A DNA stretch of 64,000 bases from Eubacterium plexicaudatum ASF492 (GTDB taxonomy: Bacteria > Bacillota > Clostridia > Lachnospirales > Lachnospiraceae), in NCBI RefSeq assembly GCF_000364225.2, contig NZ_AQFT02000001.1, forward strand, positions 4,717,501 through 4,781,500, in the 5' to 3' direction. Under the pieces are notes generated by a model. That model ran no database searches and was not told the origin of the DNA. It worked only from the letters and a program-made list of their open reading frames with translations. Shown piece by piece: positions 19,263 to 27,054 of the stretch (within the stretch, counting starts at the first letter, position 1; each line of letters begins with the position of its first letter). Both the position numbers and the translations under genes were made by a program.

Positions 19263-19427
19263 CTAGTGTTCCATCCGGGCAGAAATTACAGTTTATTACA
19301 GCCTGATTCACGCCATTGCTTCGTTAAAATTTCCAGTCGAAAACCTACATCACCGTTAAAATTTTGCTTTTCACTGACGCAAATCACTCAGAACTAAACT
19401 GTAATTTCTGTTCGGATGGAGCACTAG
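19263..19427. mobile_element. MITE-like element with 33-bp terminal inverted repeats
   Basis: Arms at 19263-19295 and 19395-19427 are 33-nt inverted repeats with three mismatches, both starting CTAGTG when read inward. The 99-bp interior has no ORF. Its GC content is higher than the surrounding DNA. Size and architecture fit a non-autonomous miniature element; no target-site duplication is obvious. Confidence 0.7.
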
Positions 19428-19604
19428 AAAATTTGAGATATTTCTGATTGGTATAAAAGTTAAAATAAAGTTTTTTTGTCATAAATATAAATTTAAATGT
19501 GTTTTTTTGGCTGTGGTCAATCATATTTTAATTACGAAAATATCAACAATGCCAGATTTAACAGATTTTTGCTCTGGCATTGACCCAGAGTTTCCGTAAA
19601 TAAA

Positions 19605-19620
19605 TGTTTCACGTGAAACA
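19605..19620. promoter_or_regulatory. parS site 6
   Basis: Perfect TGTTTCACGTGAAACA palindrome, about 284 bp before the parA start. Confidence 0.95.
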
Positions 19621-19811
19621 TTTGGGATTATTTGTTATTTTTTCTATTCTACGTATTGTATTATAAGAACATAAGGAATCAAATAAAAATATTATATCTA
19701 AAATAAAATGTGCTTTTTTATATAGAACTTGTATCATACAAAACGTTATAGTAGTATAAAATGCTAAAAGTTATATTTTTTTCAAAATCTATAGAAAATG
19801 AAGACGGAAGA

Positions 19812-19888
19812 TGTTATAATAGTTTTTATCAGGTAAGGTTGAAAAGAGAATATTTACAAAGTGTAAATATCAACCACATGATGTGGTT
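19812..19888 (+). promoter_or_regulatory. parA promoter with two inverted repeats
   Basis: An extended -10 (TGTTATAAT, hexamer at 19815-19820) without a good -35 lies about 85 bp before parA. Downstream are two perfect inverted repeats: ATATTTACA-aag-TGTAAATAT at 19850-19870 and AACCACA-tga-TGTGGTT at 19872-19888. Both lie in the predicted 5' UTR and could be operators for autoregulation or RNA hairpins in front of the AAAGGA Shine-Dalgarno. Confidence 0.65.
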
Positions 19889-19903
19889 CAGAAAGGAAAA
19901 GTA

Positions 19904-20671
19904 ATGGGAAGAATCATTGCAATTGCAAATCAGAAAGGTGGAGTTGGCAAGACGACTACCACAATTAATTTATCATCATGTCTTGCTGAAATGGGCAAAA
20001 GAATACTTACGATTGATTTGGACCCACAGGGAAATACGACAAGTGGGATTGGATTAGAAAAAAGTGAATTGGAAAATACGGTATATGAATTATTATTGGA
20101 TGAGTGTTCGGTTAAATCCAGTATCTATAAAACACAGGTTGAGGGATTGTATATTATTCCATCGAATGTGAATCTGTCAGGTGCTGAGATAGAATTGCTG
20201 GGTGTAAATGATAAGGAATATTTATTAAAAAATGCCATAGATTATATAAGGGATGATTTTGATTATGTAATTATTGATTGTCCTCCTGCCTTGAATATGT
20301 TAACTGTCAATGCAATGACAACAGCAAATTCCATTCTAGTTCCGATACAATGTGAGTATTATGCATTGGAGGGGTTGAGTCAGTTAATACATACGATTGA
20401 TTTGGTACAGCAGCGCTTGAATCCAAATGTTTTGATAGAAGGTGTTGTCTTTACGATGTATGATGCCAGGACAAATTTATCAATGCAGGTTGTTGAAAAT
20501 GTAAAAGAAAATCTAAATACAATGATTTATAAAACCATTATTCCAAGAAATGTAAAATTAGCTGAAGCGCCTAGTCATGGGTTGCCTATAAATATATATG
20601 ATAAAAAATCAGCAGGTGCGGAAAGTTATCGTCTATTGGCAAAAGAGATTATAAATAGAAAGGATTTATGA
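19904..20671 (+). CDS. parA: Chromosome partitioning ATPase ParA (Soj)
   Basis: ParA/Soj is a Walker-type ATPase that acts with ParB-parS in origin segregation and modulates DnaA. The deviant Walker A NQKGGVGKTTT starts at residue 8. IDLDPQGN and the VIIDCPPALNMLT Walker B region follow. The ATG at 19904 with an AAAGGA Shine-Dalgarno is preferred over the GTG at 19883 that would add seven residues. Length is 255. It is separated from parB by one base, so they are co-translated. Confidence 0.96.
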   Translation: MGRIIAIANQKGGVGKTTTTINLSSCLAEMGKRILTIDLDPQGNTTSGIGLEKSELENTVYELLLDECSVKSSIYKTQVEGLYIIPSNVNLSGAEIELLGVNDKEYLLKNAIDYIRDDFDYVIIDCPPALNMLTVNAMTTANSILVPIQCEYYALEGLSQLIHTIDLVQQRLNPNVLIEGVVFTMYDARTNLSMQVVENVKENLNTMIYKTIIPRNVKLAEAPSHGLPINIYDKKSAGAESYRLLAKEIINRKDL

Positions 20672-20672
20672 A

Positions 20673-21584
20673 ATGCCTGTTAAAAAGAGTGGTCTAGGGA
20701 AAGGGCTGGGAAAAGGATTAGATTCCTTAATTCCTGATAAAGTAGGAAATGTGGAACCGATCGAAGAACAAAAACAAGATGAATGTATGGTGAATATAAA
20801 TAAAGTTGAACCAAATAAAGATCAGCCGAGAAAAAATTTTGATGAAGACGCACTTTTAGAATTATCTGAGTCTATTAAGCAATTTGGTGTATTGCAGCCA
20901 TTAATTGTACAAGATAAAGATACATACTATGAAATTATTGCAGGAGAGAGACGATGGCGAGCTGCCAAACTGGCAGGAATGAAAGAAGTACCAATTATAG
21001 TAAAAAGTCTTACACCACAGGAAAGAGTCGAAATTTCTTTAATAGAAAATATTCAAAGAGAAGATTTAAATCCGATTGAAGAAGCAATTGCATATAAAAG
21101 GTTATTAACCGAATTCAATTTAAAGCAGGATGAAGTCGCAGAAAGAGTTTCGAAGTCACGAACTACTGTAACGAATTCTATGAGATTGTTAAAATTAAAT
21201 GAAAAAGTACAGCAAATGGTAATTGATGAGATGTTGACAACCGGTCATGCACGAGCATTGTTAGCAATTGAAGATCAGGAAATACAGTTTACGGTAGCGC
21301 AAAAAATATTTGACGAGAAACTAAGTGTCAGAGAGACGGAAAAACTTATTAAGAAGCTTCTAAAAGGTGATCTTGAAAATAATGAAAAGTTAAAAGAAGA
21401 TAATGAAGAGAAGAAACAATTAAAAGCAATTTATCACGAATTGGAAGAAAAAATGAAACAGGCACTTGGAACAAAGGTGGTTATTAACTTTAAAGATAAA
21501 AATAAAGGGAAAATAGAGATAGAGTATTATGATACGGATCAATTTGAGCATTTATTAGAATTATTTCAATCAATTAAAAAGTAA
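20673..21584 (+). CDS. parB: Chromosome partitioning protein ParB (Spo0J)
   Basis: ParB is a CTP-dependent clamp that loads at parS and spreads along DNA. The N-terminal KKSGLGKGLGKGLDSLIP is the ParA-stimulating peptide. The CTP-binding box GERRWRAAKLAG and LIENIQREDLNPIEEA lie near residues 90-130, followed by the HTH (QDEVAERVSKSRTTVTNSMRLLKL) that reads parS. A C-terminal dimerisation domain ends the 303-residue protein. The six parS sites upstream match its expected target. Confidence 0.96.
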   Translation: MPVKKSGLGKGLGKGLDSLIPDKVGNVEPIEEQKQDECMVNINKVEPNKDQPRKNFDEDALLELSESIKQFGVLQPLIVQDKDTYYEIIAGERRWRAAKLAGMKEVPIIVKSLTPQERVEISLIENIQREDLNPIEEAIAYKRLLTEFNLKQDEVAERVSKSRTTVTNSMRLLKLNEKVQQMVIDEMLTTGHARALLAIEDQEIQFTVAQKIFDEKLSVRETEKLIKKLLKGDLENNEKLKEDNEEKKQLKAIYHELEEKMKQALGTKVVINFKDKNKGKIEIEYYDTDQFEHLLELFQSIKK

Positions 21585-21680
21585 GTGAATCAATCTGATA
21601 ATAATTTAATAATAAATATAGTTTGATGCAGTTGAATAATTTTATTTTTATATATTATAAGAAGAAGAGGATGTGGGAAA

Positions 21681-22178
21681 ATGAATTTATGTGATTACTT
21701 TGGCATTGAACTGGAATATCTTGTCTGGGGACTGGCCGGTGCTGTTGTTCTGTTATTGTTGTTACTTTTAATCAATATGTGTATGATTGGAAAGCTGAAG
21801 AAAAAATATAAGAAATTTATGGGAGATACGGATGCGAAGTCGTTAGAAGAAAAAATAGAAGAACGTTTGGAACAGTTGAATGATTTGGTAGAATCACATT
21901 ATACGAATAAAAGTAAAATTGAAAAACTGGAAAGTCAGATGAATGTTACTTTCCAAAAAATTGGACTTGTAAAATACGATGCATTTAATGAGATGGGTGG
22001 CAAGCTGAGTTTCTCTCTGGCATTGTTAAATGAAAAGGATGATGGATTTGTTATTAATGCAATGCATAGCAGAGAAGGATGTTATACGTATATCAAAGAG
22101 ATTATTGCCGGAAAATCAATTATTGTACTTGCATCGGAAGAAAAAGAAGCTTTAGATATGGCATTAAATTATAAGTAG
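21681..22178 (+). CDS. DUF4446 family membrane protein
   Basis: The 165-residue protein has one N-terminal transmembrane segment (about residues 14-36, LVWGLAGAVVLLLLLLLINM). A basic coiled-coil region follows, then a conserved C-terminal domain (VKYDAFNEMGGKLSFSLALLN, REGCYTYIKEIIAGKS). This matches DUF4446, found next to parAB in many Clostridia. Function is unknown. A GAGG Shine-Dalgarno precedes the ATG. The conserved position suggests a link to origin segregation or division. Confidence 0.85.
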   Translation: MNLCDYFGIELEYLVWGLAGAVVLLLLLLLINMCMIGKLKKKYKKFMGDTDAKSLEEKIEERLEQLNDLVESHYTNKSKIEKLESQMNVTFQKIGLVKYDAFNEMGGKLSFSLALLNEKDDGFVINAMHSREGCYTYIKEIIAGKSIIVLASEEKEALDMALNYK

Positions 22179-22247
22179 AAAATATTGCAAAAGTAAATAA
22201 AGTATTATATAATAATAGTATTAAGCGAGGAGAGGAGGAATGGTCGG

Positions 22248-23129
22248 ATGCATCGCTTTCTGCGAACAATAGGATTCAGTGAATATAGAAATAAAAAACA
22301 GTTAGATAAATTGATTAAAGATAGTATTGATAATCCGGATTTGGAGAAGATTGCAATTGATTCCGATGGATGTGAATTTACCCAAATTACAAAGATGTTT
22401 CATGAAAGCTTTGGTATTGTAATTTGTGGACAGTATCAGGAAGATGGCAATTTTTCAATGGAATACTATTATCCTGTTTTTATAGGACAGGGCATTTCAA
22501 CGAATGAACAGATAGAAATTGAACGCCATGTGGATAATGAGTCCTATGCTGGTATATGCGATGAGATGAGACTTGGCGTAACGCTTATTTTTTATATACA
22601 AAATGTTGCTGATTATTTAAATCAGAAAACAATAAGCGAAGCTCTTTTTCAAAATGTAACGACTACTTTATCTGCGTTAGCTTTAAATGGGAAAATTATT
22701 CTTCCAATTGGTAAAAATGAAGAACAAATCAGAAATACAGAAAAAAACAGATTAAATCATAATTATCTGATGGCAGCAGCTCGTGATGGAGATGAAGAAG
22801 CAATAGAAAGTCTGACTTTGGAAGATATTGATCTGTATTCTATGATATCCAAAAGAGTAGAAAAAGAAGATATCTTTAGTATTGTTGAAAGCTATTTTAT
22901 GCCGTATGGAATAGAAAGTGATCAGTATTCCATAATGGGAACCATTTTAGATATTACAGAAACAGAAAATCAGTTGACGAAGGAAAACATATTTTTAATG
23001 AAAATAAATGCAAATGATTTGATTTTTGATTTATGTATTAATGAAAAAGATTTAATTGGAATACCGGAAGTAGGAAGAAGATTTAAAGGTAATATCTGGA
23101 TGCAGGGAAAAATTAATTTTATAGATTGA
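22248..23129 (+). CDS. DUF3881 family protein
   Basis: The 293-residue soluble protein opens MHRFLRTIGFSEYRNKKQLD, typical of DUF3881, a family largely confined to Lachnospiraceae. It is mixed alpha/beta with no transmembrane segment and no recognisable catalytic motif. AGGAGG lies 9 nt upstream of the start. It sits between DUF4446 and tRNA-Arg. Function is unknown. Confidence 0.75.
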   Translation: MHRFLRTIGFSEYRNKKQLDKLIKDSIDNPDLEKIAIDSDGCEFTQITKMFHESFGIVICGQYQEDGNFSMEYYYPVFIGQGISTNEQIEIERHVDNESYAGICDEMRLGVTLIFYIQNVADYLNQKTISEALFQNVTTTLSALALNGKIILPIGKNEEQIRNTEKNRLNHNYLMAAARDGDEEAIESLTLEDIDLYSMISKRVEKEDIFSIVESYFMPYGIESDQYSIMGTILDITETENQLTKENIFLMKINANDLIFDLCINEKDLIGIPEVGRRFKGNIWMQGKINFID

Positions 23130-23146
23130 TATTAGTTGTAAAATTA

Positions 23147-23220
23147 GCACCTATAGCTCAGCAGGATAGAGCGACCGCCTCCTAAGCGGTAGGCCGCTGG
23201 TTCGAATCCAGTTAGGTGCA
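23147..23220 (+). tRNA. tRNA-Arg (anticodon CCT)
   Basis: A 74-nt cloverleaf: acceptor GCACCTA pairs with TAGGTGC, the anticodon stem ACCGC/GCGGT encloses loop CTCCTAA with anticodon CCT, and the T arm contains GGTTCGAATCC. It reads AGG codons. CCA is not encoded. Confidence 0.97.
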
Positions 23221-23246
23221 TTTATTAAATGAGAGGGGGCATAATC

Positions 23247-25685
23247 ATGTCACAAGATTTCAAAGAAAAAGCAGAAAAGAAAAGCGGTCAAATGATAAAA
23301 ATTTCATTCGTGTCATTGCTGATCGTATTACTATTTGTGATTGAAATGTATGAGATCATAAATGATCCGGCTAATATGATAGTTATTGGATCGTTAGGCG
23401 CATTTCTGCTGGTATCGGTTTTGGTTGAGATGTTATTAATTGGAAAACTAATAGAAAAAAGAGCAAAGGATCAAGAAGAAGCTTTTGATAATGTATACAG
23501 ATCAGAAAAGGCTTCTTATTTATTAATGCGTAAATGTTTTGATCAGATGGAACAAAAGATGGATAATCTTGGTGATTTGTCCAATATACCATATAAGGAA
23601 TTGATTGCAGCGCAAAAAGCATTGGCTAAAGCACAGATTAATCGTAATAAGCAAAATACGAATGCTCTGCTGATTTCCAATGACAGAATGATGCAGAAAC
23701 TGACAAGTATGCAAAGTGATCTTTCTGACATTCTGGAAAATACTGCAAATATAGATAATAAAGCGAACGAGCCGATGCAGGAAATCAATTCCGGTTTCAA
23801 TGAGCAGGATCGCGCGAATCTGCAGGATGGCAACAGAGATATTTTGCAAAAACAGCAGGAGATTCTGCAAAATATACAACAGTTAGAAACATCTCTTCGT
23901 AATGAAATTTTGGATTCGGCCAATAAAGTGGCATCTATAAAATCTAAGCAAATGTCCGCACCGGAATTACAAATGCAGATACATGATTCGGAGGAACAAA
24001 TTGCTCCGTTAGATATAGACGGAGATAATTCCATATTACAGCCGCAAATGGAATTAGGTGGAATGGAAGATTTGGAGTCCTTAGATTTGGAAGAAAACCA
24101 TTCGGCATTGCAGTCACAGATGGAATTAGATGGGCTTGAAGATCTTGATTCTTTGGATATAAAACCGGATAGTCTGGTATCACAGCCGCAAATGGAATTA
24201 GACGGCCTGGGAGAACCGGATGCTTTAGGAGAACCGCTTTTATCTTTGGATATTGAAGAAGATATGCCGATGGCACAGGCGACAGAGCAAGCAGATGAAT
24301 TGATTGCTCCATTAGATTTGGATTTGGAGAATGATTTTCCTTTAGCTGCTCATGAGAACTTAAAAAAGACATCACAAAATTCATCGGAATCGAATTTAGA
24401 TAAATTATTACAACAAATCAATACTCCAAAATCTTCGGAACCGGAATTACAGCCGATCGAACAGGAAGCTGTTCCGGAATTTATTACCGATGATTTAACG
24501 TTACAATCAGATACGGAAGAGCCAGAGTTACAGCAGATGATTTTGGATACGGAGCCAATCGTGGAAGAAACCGTACCGGAATTACAGCCAATCATGGAAG
24601 AAGCAGTACCGGAATTGCAGCCAATGATGGAAGAACTTGCGACAGAGCCGGAACTTCAGCCAATCATGGAAGAAACAATACCGGAATTGCAGCCAATGAT
24701 GGAAGAAGTTGTGCCGGAACCAATGCCAATGGAACCGGAACTTCAATCAATTATGGGAGATACCGTACCGGAAATGCAGTCAATGATGGAAGAAGCAGTA
24801 CCGGAGTTGCAGCCGATCATGGAAGAACCTGTATCGGAATTGCAGCCGATCATGGAAGAAGCAGTACCGGAATCGCAGCCAGTGATGGAAGAAGCAGTGC
24901 CGGAGTTGCAGCCGATCATGGAAGAACCTGTATCGGAATTGCAGCCGATCATGGAAGAAGCAGTACCGGAATTGCAGCCAGTGATGGAAGAAGCAGTATC
25001 GGAACCGACGATACCGGAATTAGTTTCCGAACCGGTTATATCGGAACCGGAATCGGAAACTGTTATAGAACCTTCTGTGACAGAATCGGTGGCATTAGAT
25101 CCGGATTTACAGGCTATTTTGGAAAAATCAAAAATGCAGCAGCCGACTGTTCCGGATTTGACATCTTTTTCGAAAACTGAGGAACCGGTTAAGGAAAAAC
25201 AAACCGAATCTATAAGTTCCGGTACTGAAATAACGCCGGATAAATTAGCAGCTATGGTCGCTAATTTGGGAAATGATATGAAATTGGAACCGGAAGCAGC
25301 TGCAGATACGGAGAAAGAAGCTTTTATGGCGGAAACGCTGGATCCGGTTGTGACAGTAAATACGGGGCAGTCTTATGCTAAAACGTCCGCATCAATGGAA
25401 TCTGAAGATGAATTGGAAAAGCTTATGAAAGAAATGAAGATTGATAATATTCCGGATCAGTCTTTGGAAGATTTGGATATTGATAAAATATTAGAATTTC
25501 CTATGGAAAATGGTAAATCAGGTTCCAATCAGGTTATGAGTTCGGAAGAAATAGCGGCATTGATTGCAAATACGGAATTGTTATCCGATCCGGAACCGGC
25601 AAAACATGATAATATGATGGATTTAACAGATACCAGTCATGTAATGAGTTCCGATGAAATAGCAGCATTAATTGCAAATATGTAG
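23247..25685 (+). CDS. Membrane-anchored repeat protein with C-terminal FliM/FliN-like peptides
   Basis: This 812-residue protein was not recognised as a named family. Two N-terminal transmembrane segments (about residues 17-37 and 44-66) make a short hairpin, followed by a Gln/Lys-rich coiled coil to about residue 230. A long acidic, proline-rich region then includes at least twelve imperfect 11-residue repeats (PELQPIMEEAV consensus). Near the C-terminus the pattern SSEEIAALIAN occurs at 25533-25574 and SSDEIAALIANM at the very end, with a weaker copy (TPDKLAAMVAN) around 25229-25272. These resemble the LSQEEIDALL peptide at the N-terminus of FliM/FliN that binds CheY. The start at 23247 follows a G-rich Shine-Dalgarno. 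Confidence 0.7.
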   Translation: MSQDFKEKAEKKSGQMIKISFVSLLIVLLFVIEMYEIINDPANMIVIGSLGAFLLVSVLVEMLLIGKLIEKRAKDQEEAFDNVYRSEKASYLLMRKCFDQMEQKMDNLGDLSNIPYKELIAAQKALAKAQINRNKQNTNALLISNDRMMQKLTSMQSDLSDILENTANIDNKANEPMQEINSGFNEQDRANLQDGNRDILQKQQEILQNIQQLETSLRNEILDSANKVASIKSKQMSAPELQMQIHDSEEQIAPLDIDGDNSILQPQMELGGMEDLESLDLEENHSALQSQMELDGLEDLDSLDIKPDSLVSQPQMELDGLGEPDALGEPLLSLDIEEDMPMAQATEQADELIAPLDLDLENDFPLAAHENLKKTSQNSSESNLDKLLQQINTPKSSEPELQPIEQEAVPEFITDDLTLQSDTEEPELQQMILDTEPIVEETVPELQPIMEEAVPELQPMMEELATEPELQPIMEETIPELQPMMEEVVPEPMPMEPELQSIMGDTVPEMQSMMEEAVPELQPIMEEPVSELQPIMEEAVPESQPVMEEAVPELQPIMEEPVSELQPIMEEAVPELQPVMEEAVSEPTIPELVSEPVISEPESETVIEPSVTESVALDPDLQAILEKSKMQQPTVPDLTSFSKTEEPVKEKQTESISSGTEITPDKLAAMVANLGNDMKLEPEAAADTEKEAFMAETLDPVVTVNTGQSYAKTSASMESEDELEKLMKEMKIDNIPDQSLEDLDIDKILEFPMENGKSGSNQVMSSEEIAALIANTELLSDPEPAKHDNMMDLTDTSHVMSSDEIAALIANM
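24576..25002 (+). repeat. In-frame 33-bp tandem repeats
   Basis: Imperfect 33-bp units encode PELQPIMEEAV-type 11-mers. The last 200 bp contain a duplicated three-unit (99-bp) block. The repeat is a likely site of length variation and of assembly collapse. Confidence 0.85.
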
Positions 25686-25742
25686 TTATGAGCATGATCA
25701 TAAAAAGCAAATAAAAAAAATGAAAAAAATTTAAAAAAGTAC

Positions 25743-25771
25743 TTGCATTTTTATGAATTATGTTCTATAAT
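25743..25771 (+). promoter_or_regulatory. tRNA-Lys promoter
   Basis: TTGCAT (25743-25748), 17-nt spacer, TATAAT (25766-25771), followed by a small hairpin GTGTTC/GAACAC at 25780-25795 just ahead of the tRNA. Confidence 0.8.
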
Positions 25772-25802
25772 AATTCTTGTGTTCAGGGGAACACAAAGAA
25801 AT

Positions 25803-25875
25803 GCGCCACTAGCTCAGCTGGCAGAGCACCTGACTCTTAATCAGGGTGTCCAGGGTTCGAACCCCTGGTGGCGCA
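25803..25875 (+). tRNA. tRNA-Lys (anticodon CTT)
   Basis: A 73-nt cloverleaf: acceptor GCGCCAC/GTGGCGC, anticodon stem CCTGA/TCAGG with loop CTCTTAA and anticodon CTT, T arm GGTTCGAACCC. It reads AAG codons. CCA is not encoded. Confidence 0.97.
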
Positions 25876-26244
25876 TTAAAGTATCGGTTTCAGGTGAAAG
25901 ACTTGGGGTCGGTGCTTTTTTTATTTACTTCAAATGTTTTTTTACATCTAAAAAAGAAGAACGAAATGTAGATATTTTTTTAAATATATTTGGATGGTGA
26001 TAAGAAAAAATTAAAGCTTTTCTTTTTAATGAAAATAACATATCAATACCTCCAATCAATATTCTATTGAGAACAGAAATGTTTTTAACCTGGGTATTGT
26101 CTTTGCAGTGCTTGCAAAGACTTACCCGAGTTAGGTTTTATTATAGTATATGAGAGGTATGGAACTAATTGACTGTTTCAATGAATCATTGAATATAAAG
26201 ATTATAAATAAAAAATAAAGATTTGGAATAAAGATTGAAAATAG
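25876..26244. other. Intergenic region with a strong hairpin
   Basis: No gene is seen. A long hairpin (GGGTA 26094-26098 and GTCTTTGCA 26101-26109 pairing with 26115-26123 and TACCC 26125-26129; 5-nt loop) lies downstream of trmB on its strand and could end that transcript, though it lacks a clean T tract. Confidence 0.55.
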
Positions 26245-26904
26245 TTATTTTGCATGTTTGGATGCTATGAGCTTATGAATGGGATTTCCGATAGAAGAAA
26301 ATTTTTCTTCGTATTCTGTCATAACATTTGATTGGCATAATATTGGGTCATGATGCAAGTCGTAAGTGCATGCATCGACGTTCCAATGTGAAGCAGTTAA
26401 TTCTTCTAAAGAAAATTCAAAAAGTGAGTGGTTATCTGTTTTAAATTCCAGTGTTCCATTTTTATTTAATATTTGATCATAAATGCACAAAAACTGTTCG
26501 GAAGTCAGACGGCGTCTTGCATGGCGTTTTTTAGGCCATGGGTCTGAAAAATTTAAATATATTTTGGAAATATCATCCTGTGCAAAAACGTTTGTAAGAT
26601 TTTCGGCATCCATGCAGAGTAATTTTAAATTTGATGGAATTTTGTCATCTTCCATATGTTCCAGTTTCTGAATGGCACGGAAAAGTACGCTCGTATATTT
26701 TTCAATTCCTATATAATTAATATCCGTATTTTTTTGTGCTAATTGTAGAAGAAAACGCCCTTTTCCCATACCGATCTCAATATGTATCGGATTGTTATTG
26801 TGGAACAGGCGGTCCCAGGAACCTTTATATTGTTCGGGATCATGAATGCAAAATGGACTGGAAGCTATTTTTTCATCAGCAATCGGAATATTTCTTAATC
26901 TCAT
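26245..26904 (-). CDS. trmB: tRNA (guanine-N7)-methyltransferase TrmB
   Basis: TrmB forms m7G46 in the tRNA variable loop using SAM. The SAM motif IEIGMGKGRFLLQLA lies near residue 45. The family signature FSDPWPKKRHARRRLT lies near 120, and the C-terminal TEYEEKF motif carries substrate-contact residues. Length is 219. An AAGGAG Shine-Dalgarno precedes the ATG. It is transcribed alone, divergently from the carboxypeptidase gene. Confidence 0.96.
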   Translation of the reverse strand: MRLRNIPIADEKIASSPFCIHDPEQYKGSWDRLFHNNNPIHIEIGMGKGRFLLQLAQKNTDINYIGIEKYTSVLFRAIQKLEHMEDDKIPSNLKLLCMDAENLTNVFAQDDISKIYLNFSDPWPKKRHARRRLTSEQFLCIYDQILNKNGTLEFKTDNHSLFEFSLEELTASHWNVDACTYDLHHDPILCQSNVMTEYEEKFSSIGNPIHKLIASKHAK

Positions 26905-27054
26905 ATTTATCTCCTTGATTTATAATATTATGCGTGCATGACAATTCATTATACCACCGATAAAGTATTGGTAAAAGTAAAAAAAGTGTTGCTTATCACT
27001 TTTATCAACACTATAATAAGAATATAAGCATGATAGCAAATTTACAGTTCAAAT

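Larger units (their letters stand above)
16925..19903. other. Gene-free AT-rich parS region
   Basis: About 3 kb without any ORF that looks coding. It contains six perfect parS palindromes, a tandem repeat array carrying four of them, a 165-bp MITE-like inverted repeat, a second inverted-repeat element and, at its right end, the parA promoter. The many short runs of A/T and dispersed TAAATGATTGAAATG-like phrases suggest decayed duplications. Its position just outside oriC suggests a dedicated centromere region. Confidence 0.85.

Noticed and set aside
24576..25002. CRISPR-like regular repeat
   Set aside because: Units are contiguous 33-bp coding repeats in frame with no spacers.
25743..26000. 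ORF across tRNA-Lys
   Set aside because: It starts at the tRNA promoter and translates the tRNA itself.
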